Part shown: one piece after another, positions 1 to 11,799 of the stretch
Layout: each line of letters begins with the position of its first letter
Numbering within the stretch: position 1 is the first letter of the stretch
Source: an uncultured Tolumonas sp.
GTDB lineage: Bacteria; Pseudomonadota; Gammaproteobacteria; Enterobacterales; Aeromonadaceae
DNA: 64,000 nt
Assembly: GCF_963678185.1 (NCBI RefSeq)
Contig: NZ_OY782757.1
Coordinates: forward strand, 1,437,001-1,501,000
Direction: 5' to 3'
Position numbers and translations under genes: made by a program
The notes under the pieces: model-generated
Databases searched by the model: none
The model's input: only the letters and a program-made list of their open reading frames with translations
Told to the model about the DNA's origin: nothing

Positions 1-125
1 AACCGCGGTTATATCGTATGGATGGCCCAACCCGTCTGCGTTTTAATCTACCCAGTGACGACGCCAAAACCCGTTTTGCCTTGGTAGAGCAAATCCTCGA
101 CTCCTTTGCTAAAAACAGTATTTAG
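1..125 (+). CDS. C-terminal fragment of an unidentified protein
   Basis: An open frame enters from the left edge in the phase beginning at base 3 and ends at TAG 123-125, giving about 40 residues that end in DSFAKNSI. The piece is rich in charged residues (for example RLRFNLPSDDAK) and looks like a globular C-terminus. I do not recognise the family and no start is visible. It is on the same strand as the chemoreceptor that follows after about 200 bp. Confidence 0.5.
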   Translation, partial: PRLYRMDGPTRLRFNLPSDDAKTRFALVEQILDSFAKNSI

Positions 126-261
126 GTCTTTTTAAGTAGACGATGCTCACTCAGATAGGTGGGTATCGTCTGATTCCATTGCAACAAATAACCACAATGA
201 TTTGCTGATAGTGATCCAGCAAGACTTTTCTGACACCAGCCTTTCCTCTTTATTACAACAT

Positions 262-290
262 CTAACATACTGAATAAAATTCTATGTTAG
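262..290. promoter_or_regulatory. Inverted repeat upstream of the chemoreceptor gene
   Basis: Perfect 8-bp arms CTAACATA (262-269) and TATGTTAG (283-290) are separated by 13 bases and lie 43 bp before the ATG at 333. The spacing would fit a dimeric regulator site or a small leader hairpin. No T-tract follows, so a terminator is unlikely. Its function is not known. Confidence 0.3.
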
Positions 291-332
291 TAATCAGCCT
301 GTTGTGATCCGTTTATCAGGAAGGATGTCACC

Positions 333-1970
333 ATGAAAATAGCGCATAAACTTTACTTTCTCATCGCAGTCGGTTTTTTTGGCTGTCTGCTGATAGGCGG
401 TACATCGCTTATCAAAATGGCCAAAATGAATGAAAACATCAGCTATATCACCGACAACAGCATTCCTAGCATCCGTAATTTGACGCAGACAGAAGTTAAT
501 TTTCTTACATTACGCACCTATATCATCAGCCATATCACTTATAGCGAAGATGCTCGCGCAATGCGCAGTGCAGAAGAAAAATTACGTGAATTTGAAAAAT
601 TGATCGATGAGGAAAAAGCCGTCATACAGACCAAAATGACAGAATATGAAACAAAATATGTTACTGATTCAGAAGATCTCGCGTTATTTCAAAAAATAAA
701 AATTGCGATGAACAAATACCAAGAAACAGCTAAAAAAGTGATCGATATTTCTGCCACCTATGAGGCTAAACAAGCGCGTAGTGAGTTAGCTAACCTACAA
801 GAGGCAGGTAAAGTAGTGACAACCGCATTGCAGGAAAGTATCGAACACAACAATCAAATTGCGGCTGGAGATAAGAAAAAAGGCGAAGAAAATTACACCA
901 GTGCTCGCTGGACAGTCATGTTCGCCTCAGCAGGGGTATTAGCCTGTTTACTTGCACTTGGTTTATTGAGTGTCAGTCAGATCCGCCGTGGAGTGAGTGG
1001 TGCGCAACAGACTATTGCCCGCATAGAACAGTCTCTCGACTTTACTCTGCGCGCAGATGATAAAGGTAATGATGAAATCAGCCTGATGTTGCGTTCTTTT
1101 AATCACTTGATTTCTGGCATGCAACATAACCTGAAAGAACTATTACAGGGAGTACATGAGGTCAATACCGCTGCCGAAGAGTTGCTGCAATCCGCTCATC
1201 AGGTTACTGAAAGTTCCCAAACACAAAGCGCCTCTTCCGCACAAATGGCCGCATCAGTAGAAGAAATGACCGTTAGTATTAATCAGGTCGCGGAGCAAGC
1301 GGCCGATGCCAGTATTTGTACTTCTGATGCCGGGAAAAAAGCACAAAACGGGCAACGTGTTATTGACCAGACTGTGAATAATATTCATGCCATTGAAAAC
1401 GCCGTCGATAATGCCGCCAGCGATATCGCCATGTTGGAAGAAAAAAGCCGCGAAATCGCATCTGTTATTAATGTTATCCGTGATGTTGCGGAGCAAACAA
1501 ATTTGTTGGCACTCAATGCCGCCATTGAAGCTGCGCGTGCTGGTGAGCAAGGTCGTGGTTTTGCCGTGGTCGCTGATGAAGTACGTAGTTTGGCTGCCAG
1601 AACAGCTACTTCCACAGTAGAAATTGGAAAGATCATATCGGCGATCCAAAGTGTCTCTAATGCCGCTGTCGCTCGAATGAAAGAGGCAGTCAACAAAGTA
1701 GAAGCCGGTGTCGCTGGTGCTGGTGAAGCCCGAAGCACCATGACGGAAATTTGTGATGTTACTAGCCGCAGTTTGGAACTGGTTGCGCATATTTCTGATG
1801 CTATAAGAGAACAAGGGCTGGCAACCGATTCGATTGCTCAACAAGTAGAAAGTGTTGCAGGCATGGCTGAAGAAAATAGTGAATCAGCAAGAAGCTCAGA
1901 TCAATTGGCTAATCGACTGGAAAAAGTTGCTGCCAGCATGGAAAAAATTGTTTCTGCTTACCGGCTCTGA
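333..1970 (+). CDS. Methyl-accepting chemotaxis protein (4HB-type sensor)
   Basis: A 545-aa chemoreceptor expected to relay ligand binding to the CheA/CheW array at the inner membrane. The N-terminus has a membrane segment (about residues 8-28), then a helical periplasmic region of the four-helix-bundle type. A second membrane segment (about 195-215) is followed by a HAMP region and the cytoplasmic signalling domain. The signalling hairpin tip is clear: [20 protein letters not shown] and [12 protein letters not shown]. No C-terminal CheR/CheB pentapeptide (NWETF type) is present. The ATG at 333 follows AGGAAGGATG. The gene is monocistronic and convergent with pnp across a bidirectional terminator. 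The ligand cannot be deduced. Confidence 0.93.
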   Translation: MKIAHKLYFLIAVGFFGCLLIGGTSLIKMAKMNENISYITDNSIPSIRNLTQTEVNFLTLRTYIISHITYSEDARAMRSAEEKLREFEKLIDEEKAVIQTKMTEYETKYVTDSEDLALFQKIKIAMNKYQETAKKVIDISATYEAKQARSELANLQEAGKVVTTALQESIEHNNQIAAGDKKKGEENYTSARWTVMFASAGVLACLLALGLLSVSQIRRGVSGAQQTIARIEQSLDFTLRADDKGNDEISLMLRSFNHLISGMQHNLKELLQGVHEVNTAAEELLQSAHQVTESSQTQSASSAQMAASVEEMTVSINQVAEQAADASICTSDAGKKAQNGQRVIDQTVNNIHAIENAVDNAASDIAMLEEKSREIASVINVIRDVAEQTNLLALNAAIEAARAGEQGRGFAVVADEVRSLAARTATSTVEIGKIISAIQSVSNAAVARMKEAVNKVEAGVAGAGEARSTMTEICDVTSRSLELVAHISDAIREQGLATDSIAQQVESVAGMAEENSESARSSDQLANRLEKVAASMEKIVSAYRL

Positions 1971-1984
1971 GTTTTCAGCTGGAT

Positions 1985-2020
1985 AAAAAAGAGGACGCCA
2001 TTTCGGCGTCCTCTTTTTTT
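1985..2020. terminator. Bidirectional rho-independent terminator between the chemoreceptor gene and pnp
   Basis: Arms AAAAAAGAGGACGCC (1985-1999) and GGCGTCCTCTTTTTT (2005-2019) form a perfect 15-bp stem with a 5-base loop. A-rich and T-rich flanks make it work in both directions, which fits the two convergent genes. Confidence 0.9.
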
Positions 2021-2040
2021 AAGCAACAGTGAATACTGTC

Positions 2041-4206
2041 TTATTCAGTCATTGGCACGTTGTCGATTGCCACTTCCTGCTCAACCGGTGCCGCTTCAAC
2101 TACTTGTTCAGCAGCTGGCTGATCATCACGTTTCGCTTCTTTGATAGACAGACGGATACGACCCTGACGATCTACTTCCAGCACTTTAGTGCGAACCATG
2201 TCACCAACTTTCAGGTAATCAGAGACATCTTTCACGCGTTCATCAGTGATTTGTGAAATATGAACCAGACCATCTTTACCTGGCAGAATGTTAACGAACG
2301 CACCAAACTCAGCCAAACGAGTTACTTTACCTTCGTAGATACGACCGATTTCAACATCAGCAGTCAATGCTTGAATACGACGGATCGCTTCTTGTGCTGC
2401 TTCACCGCTTACTGCAGCGATCTTCACAGTACCATCATCTTCCAGCTCGATCGTGGTGCCAGTTTCTTCAGTCAGTGCACGGATCACTGAACCGCCTTTA
2501 CCGATCACGTCTTTGATCTTCTCAGGGTTGATCTTGATGGTATGAATGCGAGGAGCGAAATCAGAGATATCGTTACGCGCTTCACCAATCGCTTTGTCCA
2601 TCACAGTCAGAATGTGCAAACGCGCATCACGAGCCTGTTTCAAAGCGATCTGCATGATCTCTTTGGTGATACCTTCAATTTTGATGTCCATCTGCAGCGC
2701 AGTAACACCTTCAGAAGTACCTGCTACTTTGAAGTCCATATCGCCCAGATGATCTTCATCACCCAGAATATCAGACAGAACTACGAAGCTATCGCCTTCT
2801 TTAACCAGACCCATTGCGATACCAGCAACAGAAGCCTTGATTGGAACGCCTGCATCCATCAGTGCCAAAGAGGTACCACAAACAGAAGCCATTGAAGAAG
2901 AACCGTTAGATTCGGTAATTTCAGAAACAACACGAACAACGTAAGGGAATTCAGCTTGTGATGGAATAACAGCAGCAACACCACGACGTGCCAAACGACC
3001 ATGGCCGATTTCACGACGTTTCGGTGAACCGATCATGCCAGTTTCGCCCACGCAGTATGGTGGGAAGTTGTAATGCAGCATAAAACGGTCGGTACGTTCA
3101 CCAGTGATTTCGTCAATAGTTTGCGCATCACGTTCAGTACCCAGAGTACAAGCTACCAGCGCCTGAGTTTCACCGCGAGTGAACAGTGCAGAGCCATGAA
3201 CGCGTGGCAGAACGCCAGTACCTACGCTCAGCGCACGGATCATCTGTGGATCACGGCCATCGATACGCGGCTCACCACGCAGGATACGACCACGAACAAC
3301 ATCACTTTCCAATTCATGGAACAGATCAGCCACTTCGCCGGCATCCTGAGTTTCATCAGCAGCGACAATTTCAGCAACAATACGTTGTTTCAGTGCAGAG
3401 ATTGCATCATAACGCACTGCTTTTTCAGTGATACGGTAAGCTTCACCAATTGCAGCAACAGCCAGATCAGCAATTTTTGCTTTCAATGTTACGTTGGCAG
3501 CTGGCGCAACCCAATTCCAAGGTTTTGTGCCAACTTCAGCTGCAAATTCATTAACAGCTTTAATCACAGTCTGCAGTTGGTCATGACCATAAACAACCGC
3601 ACCCAACATCACTTCTTCTGGCAGGATAGCAGCTTCAGATTCAACCATCAGCACCGCTGCGGCAGTACCAGCAACAACCAGATCCAGTTTACTGTCTTGC
3701 AGTTCAACCACGGATGGATTCAGAACATATTGATCATTGATATAACCAACACGTGCTGCACCGATTGGGCCGTTAAATGGAATACCAGAGATAGCCAGCG
3801 CAGCAGAAGTACCGATCATTGCTACGATGTCAGGAGACACCGCTGGGTTAACTGACATCACAGTCGCCACGATCTGAACTTCGTTCAGGAAACCTTCTGG
3901 GAACAGAGGACGAATAGGACGGTCAATCAGACGGGCAGTCAGTGTTTCACCTTCGCTAGGACGACCTTCGCGTTTGAAAAAACCACCCGGGATACGGCCT
4001 GCTGCGTAGGTACGCTCTTGATAGTTAACAGTCAGCGGGAAAAAATCGCGACCTTCAACAGCTTCTTTTTTACCAACAACAGTTACTAATACTGCAGTGT
4101 CGTCCATGCTGACCATAACAGCTGCAGTTGCCTGACGAGCCATAACACCTGTTTCAATTGTTACAGTGTGCTGGCCATAGGGGAAGGTTTTTACAATAGG
4201 ATTCAC
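2041..4206 (-). CDS. pnp: Polyribonucleotide nucleotidyltransferase (PNPase)
   Basis: A 721-aa phosphorolytic 3'-5' exoribonuclease, close to the 711 aa of E. coli PNPase, that degrades mRNA as a trimer and with RNase E in the degradosome. Two RNase PH-like domains flank a helical linker. They are followed by a KH domain ([15 protein letters not shown], about residues 560-575) and an S1 domain ([17 protein letters not shown], about 625-640). The start codon is GTG (4204-4206) behind AAGGAAATT; E. coli pnp also uses a non-ATG start. It lies downstream of rpsO, the usual order. By analogy the leader may be an RNase III target for autoregulation, but I did not resolve such a hairpin. Confidence 0.98.
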   Translation of the reverse strand: MNPIVKTFPYGQHTVTIETGVMARQATAAVMVSMDDTAVLVTVVGKKEAVEGRDFFPLTVNYQERTYAAGRIPGGFFKREGRPSEGETLTARLIDRPIRPLFPEGFLNEVQIVATVMSVNPAVSPDIVAMIGTSAALAISGIPFNGPIGAARVGYINDQYVLNPSVVELQDSKLDLVVAGTAAAVLMVESEAAILPEEVMLGAVVYGHDQLQTVIKAVNEFAAEVGTKPWNWVAPAANVTLKAKIADLAVAAIGEAYRITEKAVRYDAISALKQRIVAEIVAADETQDAGEVADLFHELESDVVRGRILRGEPRIDGRDPQMIRALSVGTGVLPRVHGSALFTRGETQALVACTLGTERDAQTIDEITGERTDRFMLHYNFPPYCVGETGMIGSPKRREIGHGRLARRGVAAVIPSQAEFPYVVRVVSEITESNGSSSMASVCGTSLALMDAGVPIKASVAGIAMGLVKEGDSFVVLSDILGDEDHLGDMDFKVAGTSEGVTALQMDIKIEGITKEIMQIALKQARDARLHILTVMDKAIGEARNDISDFAPRIHTIKINPEKIKDVIGKGGSVIRALTEETGTTIELEDDGTVKIAAVSGEAAQEAIRRIQALTADVEIGRIYEGKVTRLAEFGAFVNILPGKDGLVHISQITDERVKDVSDYLKVGDMVRTKVLEVDRQGRIRLSIKEAKRDDQPAAEQVVEAAPVEQEVAIDNVPMTE

Positions 4207-4333
4207 GTGAATTTCCTTTTATTAATTTCGTCGCTCAAAATGCGCGCTTATTATAGCTGAAGGCGAGCACAATAGGTAATCAGGGATAGATCGACTTCAG
4301 ATATAATTCTGGTGCAATTGTCACTTATGTCAC

Positions 4334-4365
4334 GAAAAAACAAAAGGAGGCCTAAGCCTCCTTTT
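4334..4365 (-). terminator. rpsO rho-independent terminator
   Basis: Arms AAAAGGAGGC and GCCTCCTTTT with a CTAA loop (4342-4365) are followed on the minus strand by GTTTTTT. This separates rpsO from pnp, as in E. coli, where a similar terminator allows read-through into pnp. Confidence 0.85.
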
Positions 4366-4386
4366 GCATGAATCACTAAGAATGAA

Positions 4387-4656
4387 TTAGCGACGCAGAC
4401 CCAGTTTAGAAATCAGATCTTTGTAACGTGCATCATCTTTGCGTTTCAGGTAGTCCAGCAATTTACGACGCTGAGAAACCATACGCAGCAGACCACGACG
4501 GCCGTGGTGATCTTTAGAATGTACTGAGAAATGGCCTTGCAGATGGTTGATCTGAGCAGTCAACAGGGCAACCTGAACTTCTGGTGAACCAGTGTCATTG
4601 GTACCGCGAGAGAAATCAGCAACGATCTTGGCTTTAGTTTCAGCATTTAGTGACAT
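4387..4656 (-). CDS. rpsO: 30S ribosomal protein S15
   Basis: An 89-aa protein, the usual length of S15, which binds 16S rRNA helices 20-22 and nucleates the platform of the small subunit. Family signatures include [19 protein letters not shown] near the N-terminus and [20 protein letters not shown] in the middle. The ATG follows CAGGAGT. It lies between truB and pnp, the conserved order. Confidence 0.98.
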   Translation of the reverse strand: MSLNAETKAKIVADFSRGTNDTGSPEVQVALLTAQINHLQGHFSVHSKDHHGRRGLLRMVSQRRKLLDYLKRKDDARYKDLISKLGLRR

Positions 4657-4749
4657 AGTGTACTCCTGAGTTTAATGGACTGTGAGCCGATCACTAATTC
4701 AGCCTACAGAGAAGCTGCGCATTCTAGCACAGCTGTAATAACAGACAAG

Positions 4750-5724
4750 CTACTCAGCTTGATCATCCGCATCTGGCATATCGCCACCGATGCGAACGAG
4801 ACGACGCGGTGCAACCTTACCGTCTTCATCAATTTCACCCACGCCAATAAATTCCGCCTCAGGACCAACAGTCATGCGAACAAAACCGTCGGTTAGTGCG
4901 TGTGGCACCATCACTGCTTGCCCTTGTGTTACATAGGCAGCCAGAATGGATGACATATTCACTTCTGGCAGATTGCTTACCGCGCTATCCATTGGCAATA
5001 AGTAATAGTCCAATTTCTCGCGTGGTGGAATACCCTGTTCACGGCATTCATCCAGAATTTCATTCAGCTTTTCAAGACTGAGCATTTTGTCATTCGGATA
5101 TTTCGCAACCTGAGTACGACGTAACTGAATAACGTGTGCCCCGCAGCCTAACAACTCGCCTAAATCGTCGACTAATGAACGAATATAAGTGCCTTTAGAG
5201 CAATGAACTTCCAACGAAATTGTGTCGTCAGAGAAATCGAGCAATTCCAGCGAATAAATAGAGATAGGACGAGCTTCACGTTCAATCTCTATTCCTTCAC
5301 GCGCATATTCATACAGTGGGCGTCCCTGATGTTTTAATGCTGAAAACATCGATGGCACCTGCAAGATATCGCCGCGGAACTTATCTAACGCCAATGATAA
5401 TTGAGGTTCAGTTACGCTTACAGGGCGAACTGAGACAACAGAACCTTCAGAATCACTGGTGTCTGTCCGAACGCCTAAACGCGCAGTTACGCAATAACGT
5501 TTATCAGCATCCAGCAGAAATTGAGAGAATTTGGTGGCCTCACCAAAACAGATAGGCAGCATCCCCGTGGCCAGTGGATCTAAAGCACCAGTGTGACCGG
5601 CTTTGGCTGCATTATAGATACGCTTTACTTGTTGCAGCGCATCATTCGAAGTGATACCGCTTGGTTTATCCAGCAGTATAATGCCGTGCACATCACGACC
5701 TTTGAAGCGACGTCGTCGAGACAT
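4750..5724 (-). CDS. truB: tRNA pseudouridine(55) synthase
   Basis: A 324-aa enzyme converting U55 to pseudouridine in the T-arm of tRNAs. The catalytic motif [13 protein letters not shown] holds the nucleophile Asp49. The N-terminal [20 protein letters not shown] and the KGTYIRSL segment are typical, and a C-terminal PUA-like region is present. It starts 2 bp after the rbfA stop, so it is translated from the same polycistronic mRNA as infB and rbfA. The acidic tail ([10 protein letters not shown]) is not unusual. Confidence 0.97.
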   Translation of the reverse strand: MSRRRRFKGRDVHGIILLDKPSGITSNDALQQVKRIYNAAKAGHTGALDPLATGMLPICFGEATKFSQFLLDADKRYCVTARLGVRTDTSDSEGSVVSVRPVSVTEPQLSLALDKFRGDILQVPSMFSALKHQGRPLYEYAREGIEIEREARPISIYSLELLDFSDDTISLEVHCSKGTYIRSLVDDLGELLGCGAHVIQLRRTQVAKYPNDKMLSLEKLNEILDECREQGIPPREKLDYYLLPMDSAVSNLPEVNMSSILAAYVTQGQAVMVPHALTDGFVRMTVGPEAEFIGVGEIDEDGKVAPRRLVRIGGDMPDADDQAE

Positions 5725-5726
5725 CT

Positions 5727-6131
5727 TTAATCACGATCCTCCTCGCTCAGATCGGTCGATTCGCCACGGCGAAGCTGATCATCACGAACGGTATTAGTAA
5801 TCAGGTTGGAGATTCGCATCCCTTCAACCAGCGTTTTGTCATAGACAAAGCGAATTTCTGGCACAACGCGCAGCTTCATCGCTTTACCCAATAGTATACG
5901 AATATAACCTGAAGCATCATTCAGCACTTTGACGCCAGCCTCAATGTTATCTTCTTCGTTCAAAAAGAACGTTACAAAAACTTTGGCATGCTGCAGGTCA
6001 CGCGTCAATTCAACATCAGACACAGTCGCCATTCCAACACGAGGATCTTTTATTTCGCGCTGTAAAATTACGGCGATTTCACGTTGGATCTGCTGTGAAA
6101 CCCGATCTGCGCGTCCAAACTCTTTTGCCAT
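5727..6131 (-). CDS. rbfA: 30S ribosome-binding factor A
   Basis: A 134-aa single-KH-domain assembly factor that binds the 30S subunit and assists 16S rRNA 5'-end maturation, needed for cold growth. Signatures are [19 protein letters not shown] at the start and [10 protein letters not shown] in the middle. I chose the ATG at 6131 (MAKEF, behind GGAG), which matches E. coli RbfA. An in-frame TTG two codons upstream is less likely. Confidence 0.95.
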   Translation of the reverse strand: MAKEFGRADRVSQQIQREIAVILQREIKDPRVGMATVSDVELTRDLQHAKVFVTFFLNEEDNIEAGVKVLNDASGYIRILLGKAMKLRVVPEIRFVYDKTLVEGMRISNLITNTVRDDQLRRGESTDLSEEDRD

Positions 6132-6148
6132 TTTCAACTCCAGAGTAA

Positions 6149-6170
6149 ACGGGGGAATAAATTCCCCCGT
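6149..6170. repeat. infB-rbfA intercistronic perfect hairpin
   Basis: ACGGGGGAAT and ATTCCCCCGT form perfect 10-bp arms with a 2-base centre, in the 45-bp gap between infB and rbfA. No T-tract follows on the minus strand, so it is probably an mRNA-stability or processing hairpin rather than a terminator. Confidence 0.6.
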
Positions 6171-6176
6171 AAACGA

Positions 6177-8885
6177 TTACAGCGTACGCTGAATTTCGAC
6201 AATTTCGTAAACTTCGATCTGGTCACCAGGACGCACATCATTGTAGTTCTTAACTGCGATACCACATTCGTAACCGTTTTTAACTTCAGGTACGTCATCT
6301 TTGAAGCGGCGCAGAGATTCCAGCTCACCTTCATAAATAACGACGTTATCACGTAACACACGAATTGGGTTGTTACGCTTAACAGTACCTTCAGTCACCA
6401 TACAACCGGCAACAGCACCAAATTTAGGTGAACGGAATACATCACGAACTTCCGCCAGACCAATGATTTGCTGTTTGTATTCTGGCGCCAGCATACCGCT
6501 CATTGCCTGACGCACTTCATCGATCAAATCGTAAATTACAGAGTAATAACGCAGATCGATATTTTCTGACTCGATAATCTTACGAGCAGAAGCGTCCGCA
6601 CGAACGTTGAAGCCAAGTACGATAGCATTAGAAGCCGCAGCCAGGCTGGCATCAGTTTCTGTAATACCACCGACACCAGAGCCAATGATCTTCACTTTCA
6701 CTTCGTCGGTAGACAGTTTATTCAGAGAATCTGCAATCGCTTCTACCGAACCTTGTACGTCAGCTTTCAATACAACATTCAGCTCAGAAACTTCGCCTTC
6801 CGTCATGTTGGAGAACATGTTCTCCAGTTTAGATTTCTGCTGACGAGCCAGTTTGATGTCACGGAATTTACCCTGACGGTAAAGAGCCACTTCACGCGCT
6901 TTTTTCTCATCACGCACAACAGTAACTTCATCACCTGCAGAAGGCACACCGGACAGACCCAATACTTCAACCGGGATAGATGGACCAACTGAATCAACAC
7001 TGCGACCCATTTCATCACGCATCGCACGTACACGGCCATACTCCAGACCACATAACACGATATCGCCTTGGCGCAGAGTACCTTCCTGAACCAGAATGGT
7101 AGCAACCGGACCACGACCTTTATCCAGACGAGATTCGATAACTACACCACTTGCCATCGCATCACGAACAGCGGTCAATTCCAGAACTTCAGACTGCAAC
7201 AGGATAGAGTTCAGCAGATCGTCAATACCTTCACCGCTCTTCGCAGATACTTTAACGAACTGGTTCTCACCACCCCACTCTTCTGGAATAACGCTATAAC
7301 GAGTCAGCTCGTTCATCACGCGATCTGGATCAGAGTCTGGTTTATCAACCTTGTTAACGGCAACAACAATTGGCACACCAGCAGCTTTAGCATGTTGAAT
7401 TGCTTCAACCGTTTGCGGCATAACACCGTCATCGGCAGCAACAACCAGCACCACGATATCCGTAGCCTGAGCACCACGCGCACGCATGGCGGTAAATGCA
7501 GCATGGCCTGGTGTATCTAAGAAGGTGATACTGCCGTTTTCGGTATCAACATGATAAGCACCGATATGCTGAGTAATACCACCTGCTTCGCCTGAAGCAA
7601 CTTTTGCTTTACGGATATAATCCAGCAATGAAGTTTTACCATGGTCAACGTGACCCATGATGGTAACTACAGGAGCACGAGATTCACTTTTCGCAGTTGA
7701 ATCACGATCTTGCAGAATTGCTTCTTCCAGCTCGTTTTCACGGCGCAGAGTCACTTTATGACCCATTTCTTCCGCTACCAACTGTGCAGTTTCCTGATCG
7801 ATGATTTGGTTAATGGTTGCCATAGCGCCCATTTTCATCATCACTTTGATCACTTCAACTGCTTTTACAGCCATTTTCTGTGCCAATTCACCGACACTGA
7901 TGGTTTCACCAACCACGATATCACGGTTAACAGGCTGAACTGGCTTCTGGAAACCATGCTGCATAGAGTTTGGCGTATGAACTTTAGCGCGCTTGCCTTT
8001 TCTCGCACGAGAATTACGTTCTTCACGAGCTTCTTCATGCGGAGATTTTTTGGCTTTGGCAACACCAGGACGACGACGACCTTTACTTTCGTCTTGACGT
8101 TCACGTTCAGCTTCAGCTTCTTTTACAAATAAAGAAGCGGCTTCGCTAACATCATCGTTCAATTCTTTACGACGGCGCTCTTCTTCTTCTGCAGCCCAGC
8201 GGCCTTCATTTTCTACTGCTAAACGACGAGCTTCTTCAGCAATACGTTGTGCTTCCAACTCGGTTTTACGTTGAGCTTCTTCTTCTTGTTTCTTACGTAA
8301 TGCCTCTGCTTCACGTTTGGCATTATCATCTGCGCGTTTATCTGCCTCAGCTTTCAATTTTTTGGCCTTCTCATCCGGAGATTTTGCTGCATTATCAGCA
8401 ACAGATTCTGTCGATACTGTTCTGGCCTCAGCTTCTTTGCGCGCTTTTTCTTCGGCTTCTTTGCGGGCTTTGGCTTCCGCGTCCTTACGCGCTTGTTCAG
8501 CTTTGGCTAACTCTTCCTGACGCGCTTTTTCAGCTTCCTGACGCGCCTTTTCTTCCGCTTCTTTCTGCTGTTGAGCTTCGTCAATTACAGAACGATGCAC
8601 GTAAGTTTTTGACTTACGGACTTCAATTTGTACTTCTTTATTTTTACCGCCAGCACCAGCTACATTCAATGTACTTTTAGTCTTGCGCTGCAAAGTCATG
8701 CGCTTAGGTTCTGCACCATCAGCACCATGTTGTTTTTTCAGATGTTCAACCAGAGTTTGTTTTTCTTGCTCTGACACCATTGCATCTGCATCTTTAGTCA
8801 AACCAGCATCTTTAAACTGCTGTACCAACCGGTCAACCGGTGTGCCCACTTCAATGGCTAGTTGTTTTACTGATAAATCGGCCAT
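6177..8885 (-). CDS. infB: Translation initiation factor IF-2
   Basis: A 902-aa GTPase that delivers initiator tRNA to the 30S subunit and promotes subunit joining. The N-terminus has an IF2-N module ([16 protein letters not shown]). It is followed by a long Lys/Glu/Ala-rich coiled region (about 100-290) typical of enterobacterial IF-2, and a second IF2-N segment. The G domain has [18 protein letters not shown] and NKVDKP (about 405-515). The C-terminal fMet-tRNA-binding domains end in [12 protein letters not shown]. The start is ATG 16 bp after nusA. Internal starts that give IF2 isoforms in E. coli may exist here but were not assigned. Confidence 0.98.
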   Translation of the reverse strand: MADLSVKQLAIEVGTPVDRLVQQFKDAGLTKDADAMVSEQEKQTLVEHLKKQHGADGAEPKRMTLQRKTKSTLNVAGAGGKNKEVQIEVRKSKTYVHRSVIDEAQQQKEAEEKARQEAEKARQEELAKAEQARKDAEAKARKEAEEKARKEAEARTVSTESVADNAAKSPDEKAKKLKAEADKRADDNAKREAEALRKKQEEEAQRKTELEAQRIAEEARRLAVENEGRWAAEEEERRRKELNDDVSEAASLFVKEAEAERERQDESKGRRRPGVAKAKKSPHEEAREERNSRARKGKRAKVHTPNSMQHGFQKPVQPVNRDIVVGETISVGELAQKMAVKAVEVIKVMMKMGAMATINQIIDQETAQLVAEEMGHKVTLRRENELEEAILQDRDSTAKSESRAPVVTIMGHVDHGKTSLLDYIRKAKVASGEAGGITQHIGAYHVDTENGSITFLDTPGHAAFTAMRARGAQATDIVVLVVAADDGVMPQTVEAIQHAKAAGVPIVVAVNKVDKPDSDPDRVMNELTRYSVIPEEWGGENQFVKVSAKSGEGIDDLLNSILLQSEVLELTAVRDAMASGVVIESRLDKGRGPVATILVQEGTLRQGDIVLCGLEYGRVRAMRDEMGRSVDSVGPSIPVEVLGLSGVPSAGDEVTVVRDEKKAREVALYRQGKFRDIKLARQQKSKLENMFSNMTEGEVSELNVVLKADVQGSVEAIADSLNKLSTDEVKVKIIGSGVGGITETDASLAAASNAIVLGFNVRADASARKIIESENIDLRYYSVIYDLIDEVRQAMSGMLAPEYKQQIIGLAEVRDVFRSPKFGAVAGCMVTEGTVKRNNPIRVLRDNVVIYEGELESLRRFKDDVPEVKNGYECGIAVKNYNDVRPGDQIEVYEIVEIQRTL

Positions 8886-8901
8886 TCATTACCTCCGCAG
8901 T

Positions 8902-10401
8902 TTACTCTGCCTGCTCGCCGAACCAGCAAATGTTACGAGCTGCCATAATCAATTCACCGGCTTTTTGTTCGGTCATTTCCGGGATACCACTCAGATCATC
9001 AATGCCCTGTTCAGCCAAATCTTCCAGAGTTGGGATACCACGAGCAGCCAGTTCATAAGCTAGATCCTGCGTCATACCTTCCAATGCCAACAAGTCATCC
9101 GCTGGTTTAGCACCCGCTAAGGTCTCTTCTTTAGCCAGAGCCTGAGTGCTCAATGCTTGCTTAGCACGGTCACGCAATTGTTCAATCTGTTCGTCATCAA
9201 GATCTTCAATGCGTTGCAGTTCACTTAGTGGAACGTAAGCGATCTCTTCAACGGTTGAGAAACCTTCATCAACCAACAGCTCAGCAAAATCATCATCAAT
9301 ATCAAGAGCCTGAGTAAACAAAGTCAGGATGCGATCTTTTTCTGCCTGATGTTTAGTCTGCATATCTTCAACAGTCATGACATTCAATTCCCAGCCGGAA
9401 AGCTGAGAAGCAAGACGAACGTTCTGACCGTTACGACCAATGGCCTGAGCCAAGTTGCTGGAGATGACAGCGATATCCATAGTGTGGTTATCTTCATCCA
9501 CAACCAGAGATGCTACATCAGCCGGCGCCATAGCATTAATGACGAATTGAGCAGGATTATCATCCCACAATACGATATCAATTCGCTCACCCGCTAATTC
9601 ACCAGACACCGCCTGGACACGCGCACCACGCATACCAACGCAAGCACCAACAGGATCGATACGACGATCGTTTGTTTTTACTGCAATTTTGGCACGCGAA
9701 CCAGGATCGCGAGCAGCACCTTTGATCTCAATGATTTCTTCACCGATTTCAGGTACTTCGATCCGGAACAATTCTTTCAGAAAATCAGGATGCGTGCGGC
9801 TAACAAACAGCTGTGAACCACGAGCTTCTGGTTTAACAGCGGCTAACAGACCTCTGACACGATCCCCATTACGGAATGACTCACGTGGTAACATGTCTTC
9901 GCGATAAATCACACCTTCCGCATTATTACCTAAATCGATAATAACGCTGTCACGGGTAACTTTCTTGACCACACCGGTAACAATAGTACCTTCCTGATCA
10001 CGAAACTGTTCAACCACTTGAGCACGCTCAGCTTCGCGCACTTTCTGAACAATAACTTGTTTAGCCGTTTGAGTCGTGATGCGATCAAAGGTAATCGAAT
10101 CAATTTGCTCTTCAATAAAATCACCTAATTGAATAGATGGATCATCAAAGCGCGCAGCATCCAGTGAAATCTCACGATATGGGTTTTGCATGACGCCATC
10201 ACCTTCCACCGTTTGCCAACGACGGAAAGTATCAAAATCACCGGTTTTACGATCAATTGCGACACGAACTTCAATATCGCCTTCGTATTTCTTTTTGGTT
10301 GCTGTTGCCAACGCGGTTTCCAGTGCCTGGAAAATTTTTTCGCGAGGTACCGCTTTTTCATTGGAAACGGCATCAACAACTAAAAGGATTTCTTTATTCA
10401 T
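8902..10401 (-). CDS. nusA: Transcription termination/antitermination factor NusA
   Basis: A 499-aa RNA polymerase-associated factor for pausing, termination and rRNA antitermination. The layout is an N-terminal polymerase-binding domain, S1 (about 135-200), KH1 and KH2 ([14 protein letters not shown] and [14 protein letters not shown]), and two C-terminal acidic repeats. The length is close to the 495 aa of E. coli NusA. It lies 15 bp after rimP and 16 bp before infB, so it is part of the rimP-nusA-infB operon. Confidence 0.98.
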   Translation of the reverse strand: MNKEILLVVDAVSNEKAVPREKIFQALETALATATKKKYEGDIEVRVAIDRKTGDFDTFRRWQTVEGDGVMQNPYREISLDAARFDDPSIQLGDFIEEQIDSITFDRITTQTAKQVIVQKVREAERAQVVEQFRDQEGTIVTGVVKKVTRDSVIIDLGNNAEGVIYREDMLPRESFRNGDRVRGLLAAVKPEARGSQLFVSRTHPDFLKELFRIEVPEIGEEIIEIKGAARDPGSRAKIAVKTNDRRIDPVGACVGMRGARVQAVSGELAGERIDIVLWDDNPAQFVINAMAPADVASLVVDEDNHTMDIAVISSNLAQAIGRNGQNVRLASQLSGWELNVMTVEDMQTKHQAEKDRILTLFTQALDIDDDFAELLVDEGFSTVEEIAYVPLSELQRIEDLDDEQIEQLRDRAKQALSTQALAKEETLAGAKPADDLLALEGMTQDLAYELAARGIPTLEDLAEQGIDDLSGIPEMTEQKAGELIMAARNICWFGEQAE

Positions 10402-10416
10402 TATCCAATAGCCTCG

Positions 10417-10875
10417 TCAATCAAAGTTCGGGATCAGGTTTGCCTGTTGAATATTGGCAAAGGCCAGAATTTCATCTTTACCATCAATAGTCAGAGTGAT
10501 CATTTCTCTCTCAACCTGCTTGATAGTGCCTTTATATTTACGTCGGTTATTCACTGCCATCCGCAATGTCACCGTCGCAACCTGGCCGATATACCGTGCA
10601 AAATGTTCCGGTTTGAGTAATGGTCGATCCATACCCGGCGATGAAACCTCAAGGTAATACTCAGTGGTAATTGGATCTTCCACATCCAGTAATGCGCTCA
10701 CCTGATGACTAACCGCAGCACAGTCATCTACCGAGATCCCATTTGCATGATCAATATAAACACGCAAAGTAGAATGCTTTCCGGCACGGATAAATTCAAT
10801 TCCCCACAACTCATAACCTAACGCAACTATAGGTGCATCAAGTATTTCTGTCAGGCGTTGTTCCAAGGTAGCCAA
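10417..10875 (-). CDS. rimP: Ribosome maturation factor RimP
   Basis: A 152-aa protein for 30S subunit maturation. Conserved blocks include [40 protein letters not shown] and [12 protein letters not shown]. The preferred start is TTG at 10873-10875 ([10 protein letters not shown]), because a strong GGAGGG ribosome site sits 4 bases before it and E. coli RimP begins at the equivalent residue. An in-frame ATG at 10887 overlaps that GGAGGG and would give 156 aa. It is the first protein gene of the nusA operon, downstream of the initiator tRNA. Confidence 0.93.
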   Translation of the reverse strand: MATLEQRLTEILDAPIVALGYELWGIEFIRAGKHSTLRVYIDHANGISVDDCAAVSHQVSALLDVEDPITTEYYLEVSSPGMDRPLLKPEHFARYIGQVATVTLRMAVNNRRKYKGTIKQVEREMITLTIDGKDEILAFANIQQANLIPNFD

Positions 10876-10955
10876 TAGACCCTCCATAAATAAAAAAAGG
10901 GCATCGACGGCCCAATATTTTGCCCACCAGAGTGGTGGTAACAGAATCCGGATAA

Positions 10956-10983
10956 CAAAAAGCCCCGTTCAAAGAACTGGGGC
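10956..10983 (-). terminator. Terminator after the initiator tRNA gene
   Basis: GCCCCGTTC and GAACTGGGGC pair around AAA (one bulged base) and are followed on the minus strand by TTTTTG. It lies between the tRNA-fMet gene and rimP, where E. coli also has a partial terminator after metY. Confidence 0.75.
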
Positions 10984-11021
10984 CTTGAGCCTGATCACCC
11001 TTAAATGATGATCATATAAAA

Positions 11022-11098
<77 letters not shown>

Positions 11099-11147
11099 TC
11101 AAATTACGCATATGATAGCACAATGAGGTTAATGCTATCAACTAAAT

Positions 11148-11232
11148 TGGTGCCCAGCGCGGGATTTGAACCCGCACACCTAACGGCACTACCCCCTCAA
11201 GATAGCGTGTCTACCAATTCCACCAGCTGGGC
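11148..11232 (-). tRNA. leuU: tRNA-Leu (GAG)
   Basis: An 85-nt class II tRNA with the acceptor stem GCCCAGC/GCTGGGC and an encoded CCA. The anticodon loop TTGAGGG gives GAG, and a short variable arm precedes the T-loop GTTCAAATC. It lies directly after secG, as leuU does in E. coli. Confidence 0.95.
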
Positions 11233-11238
11233 TAAATC

Positions 11239-11586
11239 TTAATTTGGTACGTCAGCGTCTTTTTTAACATCCGCTGCTTTTTCTACCGGTTTCTCAGTTT
11301 TTTGTTGCGTTGTAGCTGGCTTAGACAGATCAGACCAAGCGTCAGCAGGTTTGCTACGGTTATTAGTTATAGCACCTAACAACAAACTGATAATAAAAAA
11401 CACAATAGCTAGGATCGCTGTGCTTTTGGTCAGGAAATTACCAGAACCTGATGAACCAAACACAGTATTCGATGCACCAGCACCAAAAGATGCCCCCATT
11501 GAGGCACCTTTACCATGTTGGATTAACACTAAACCAACCAGCGTAATAGCTACTAATAAATAAACAACCAGTAGAACTTCGTACAT
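11239..11586 (-). CDS. secG: Preprotein translocase subunit SecG
   Basis: A 115-aa inner-membrane subunit of the SecYEG channel. Two membrane segments (about 2-22 and 52-74) flank the conserved GKGASMGASFGAGASNTVFG loop. The tail ends in DVPN, like the DIPN of E. coli. I chose the ATG at 11586 (MYEVLLVVY) and rejected a longer frame starting at 11730, because family members start here. It is co-transcribed with tRNA-Leu 6 bp downstream. Confidence 0.96.
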   Translation of the reverse strand: MYEVLLVVYLLVAITLVGLVLIQHGKGASMGASFGAGASNTVFGSSGSGNFLTKSTAILAIVFFIISLLLGAITNNRSKPADAWSDLSKPATTQQKTEKPVEKAADVKKDADVPN

Positions 11587-11799
11587 TTTATTCCTCTCAC
11601 GCCCGACAGCGAGCCATTTTGCCGATTCAGCCATATAAAGCGGCGGGATACTAGCATTGAAAACAAAAATTCTCAATCTGGCTAATCTGAATACCAGCGT
11701 TGGCCGCGAAAGCGTGGCAATACTAGCCACCCTTTCTTATGCTGACAAGCAGATTTTCAAAAAAGCCGACTAATTGCATATTTTTACAACAAAAACAGA

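Noticed and set aside
3073-3855. 260-codon plus-strand ORF opposite pnp
   Set aside because: It is antisense to well-conserved PNPase sequence, has no family features and no ribosome site.
7068-8680. Several long plus-strand ORFs opposite infB
   Set aside because: They mirror the Lys/Glu/Ala-rich and G-domain codons of infB and have low-complexity or implausible translations.
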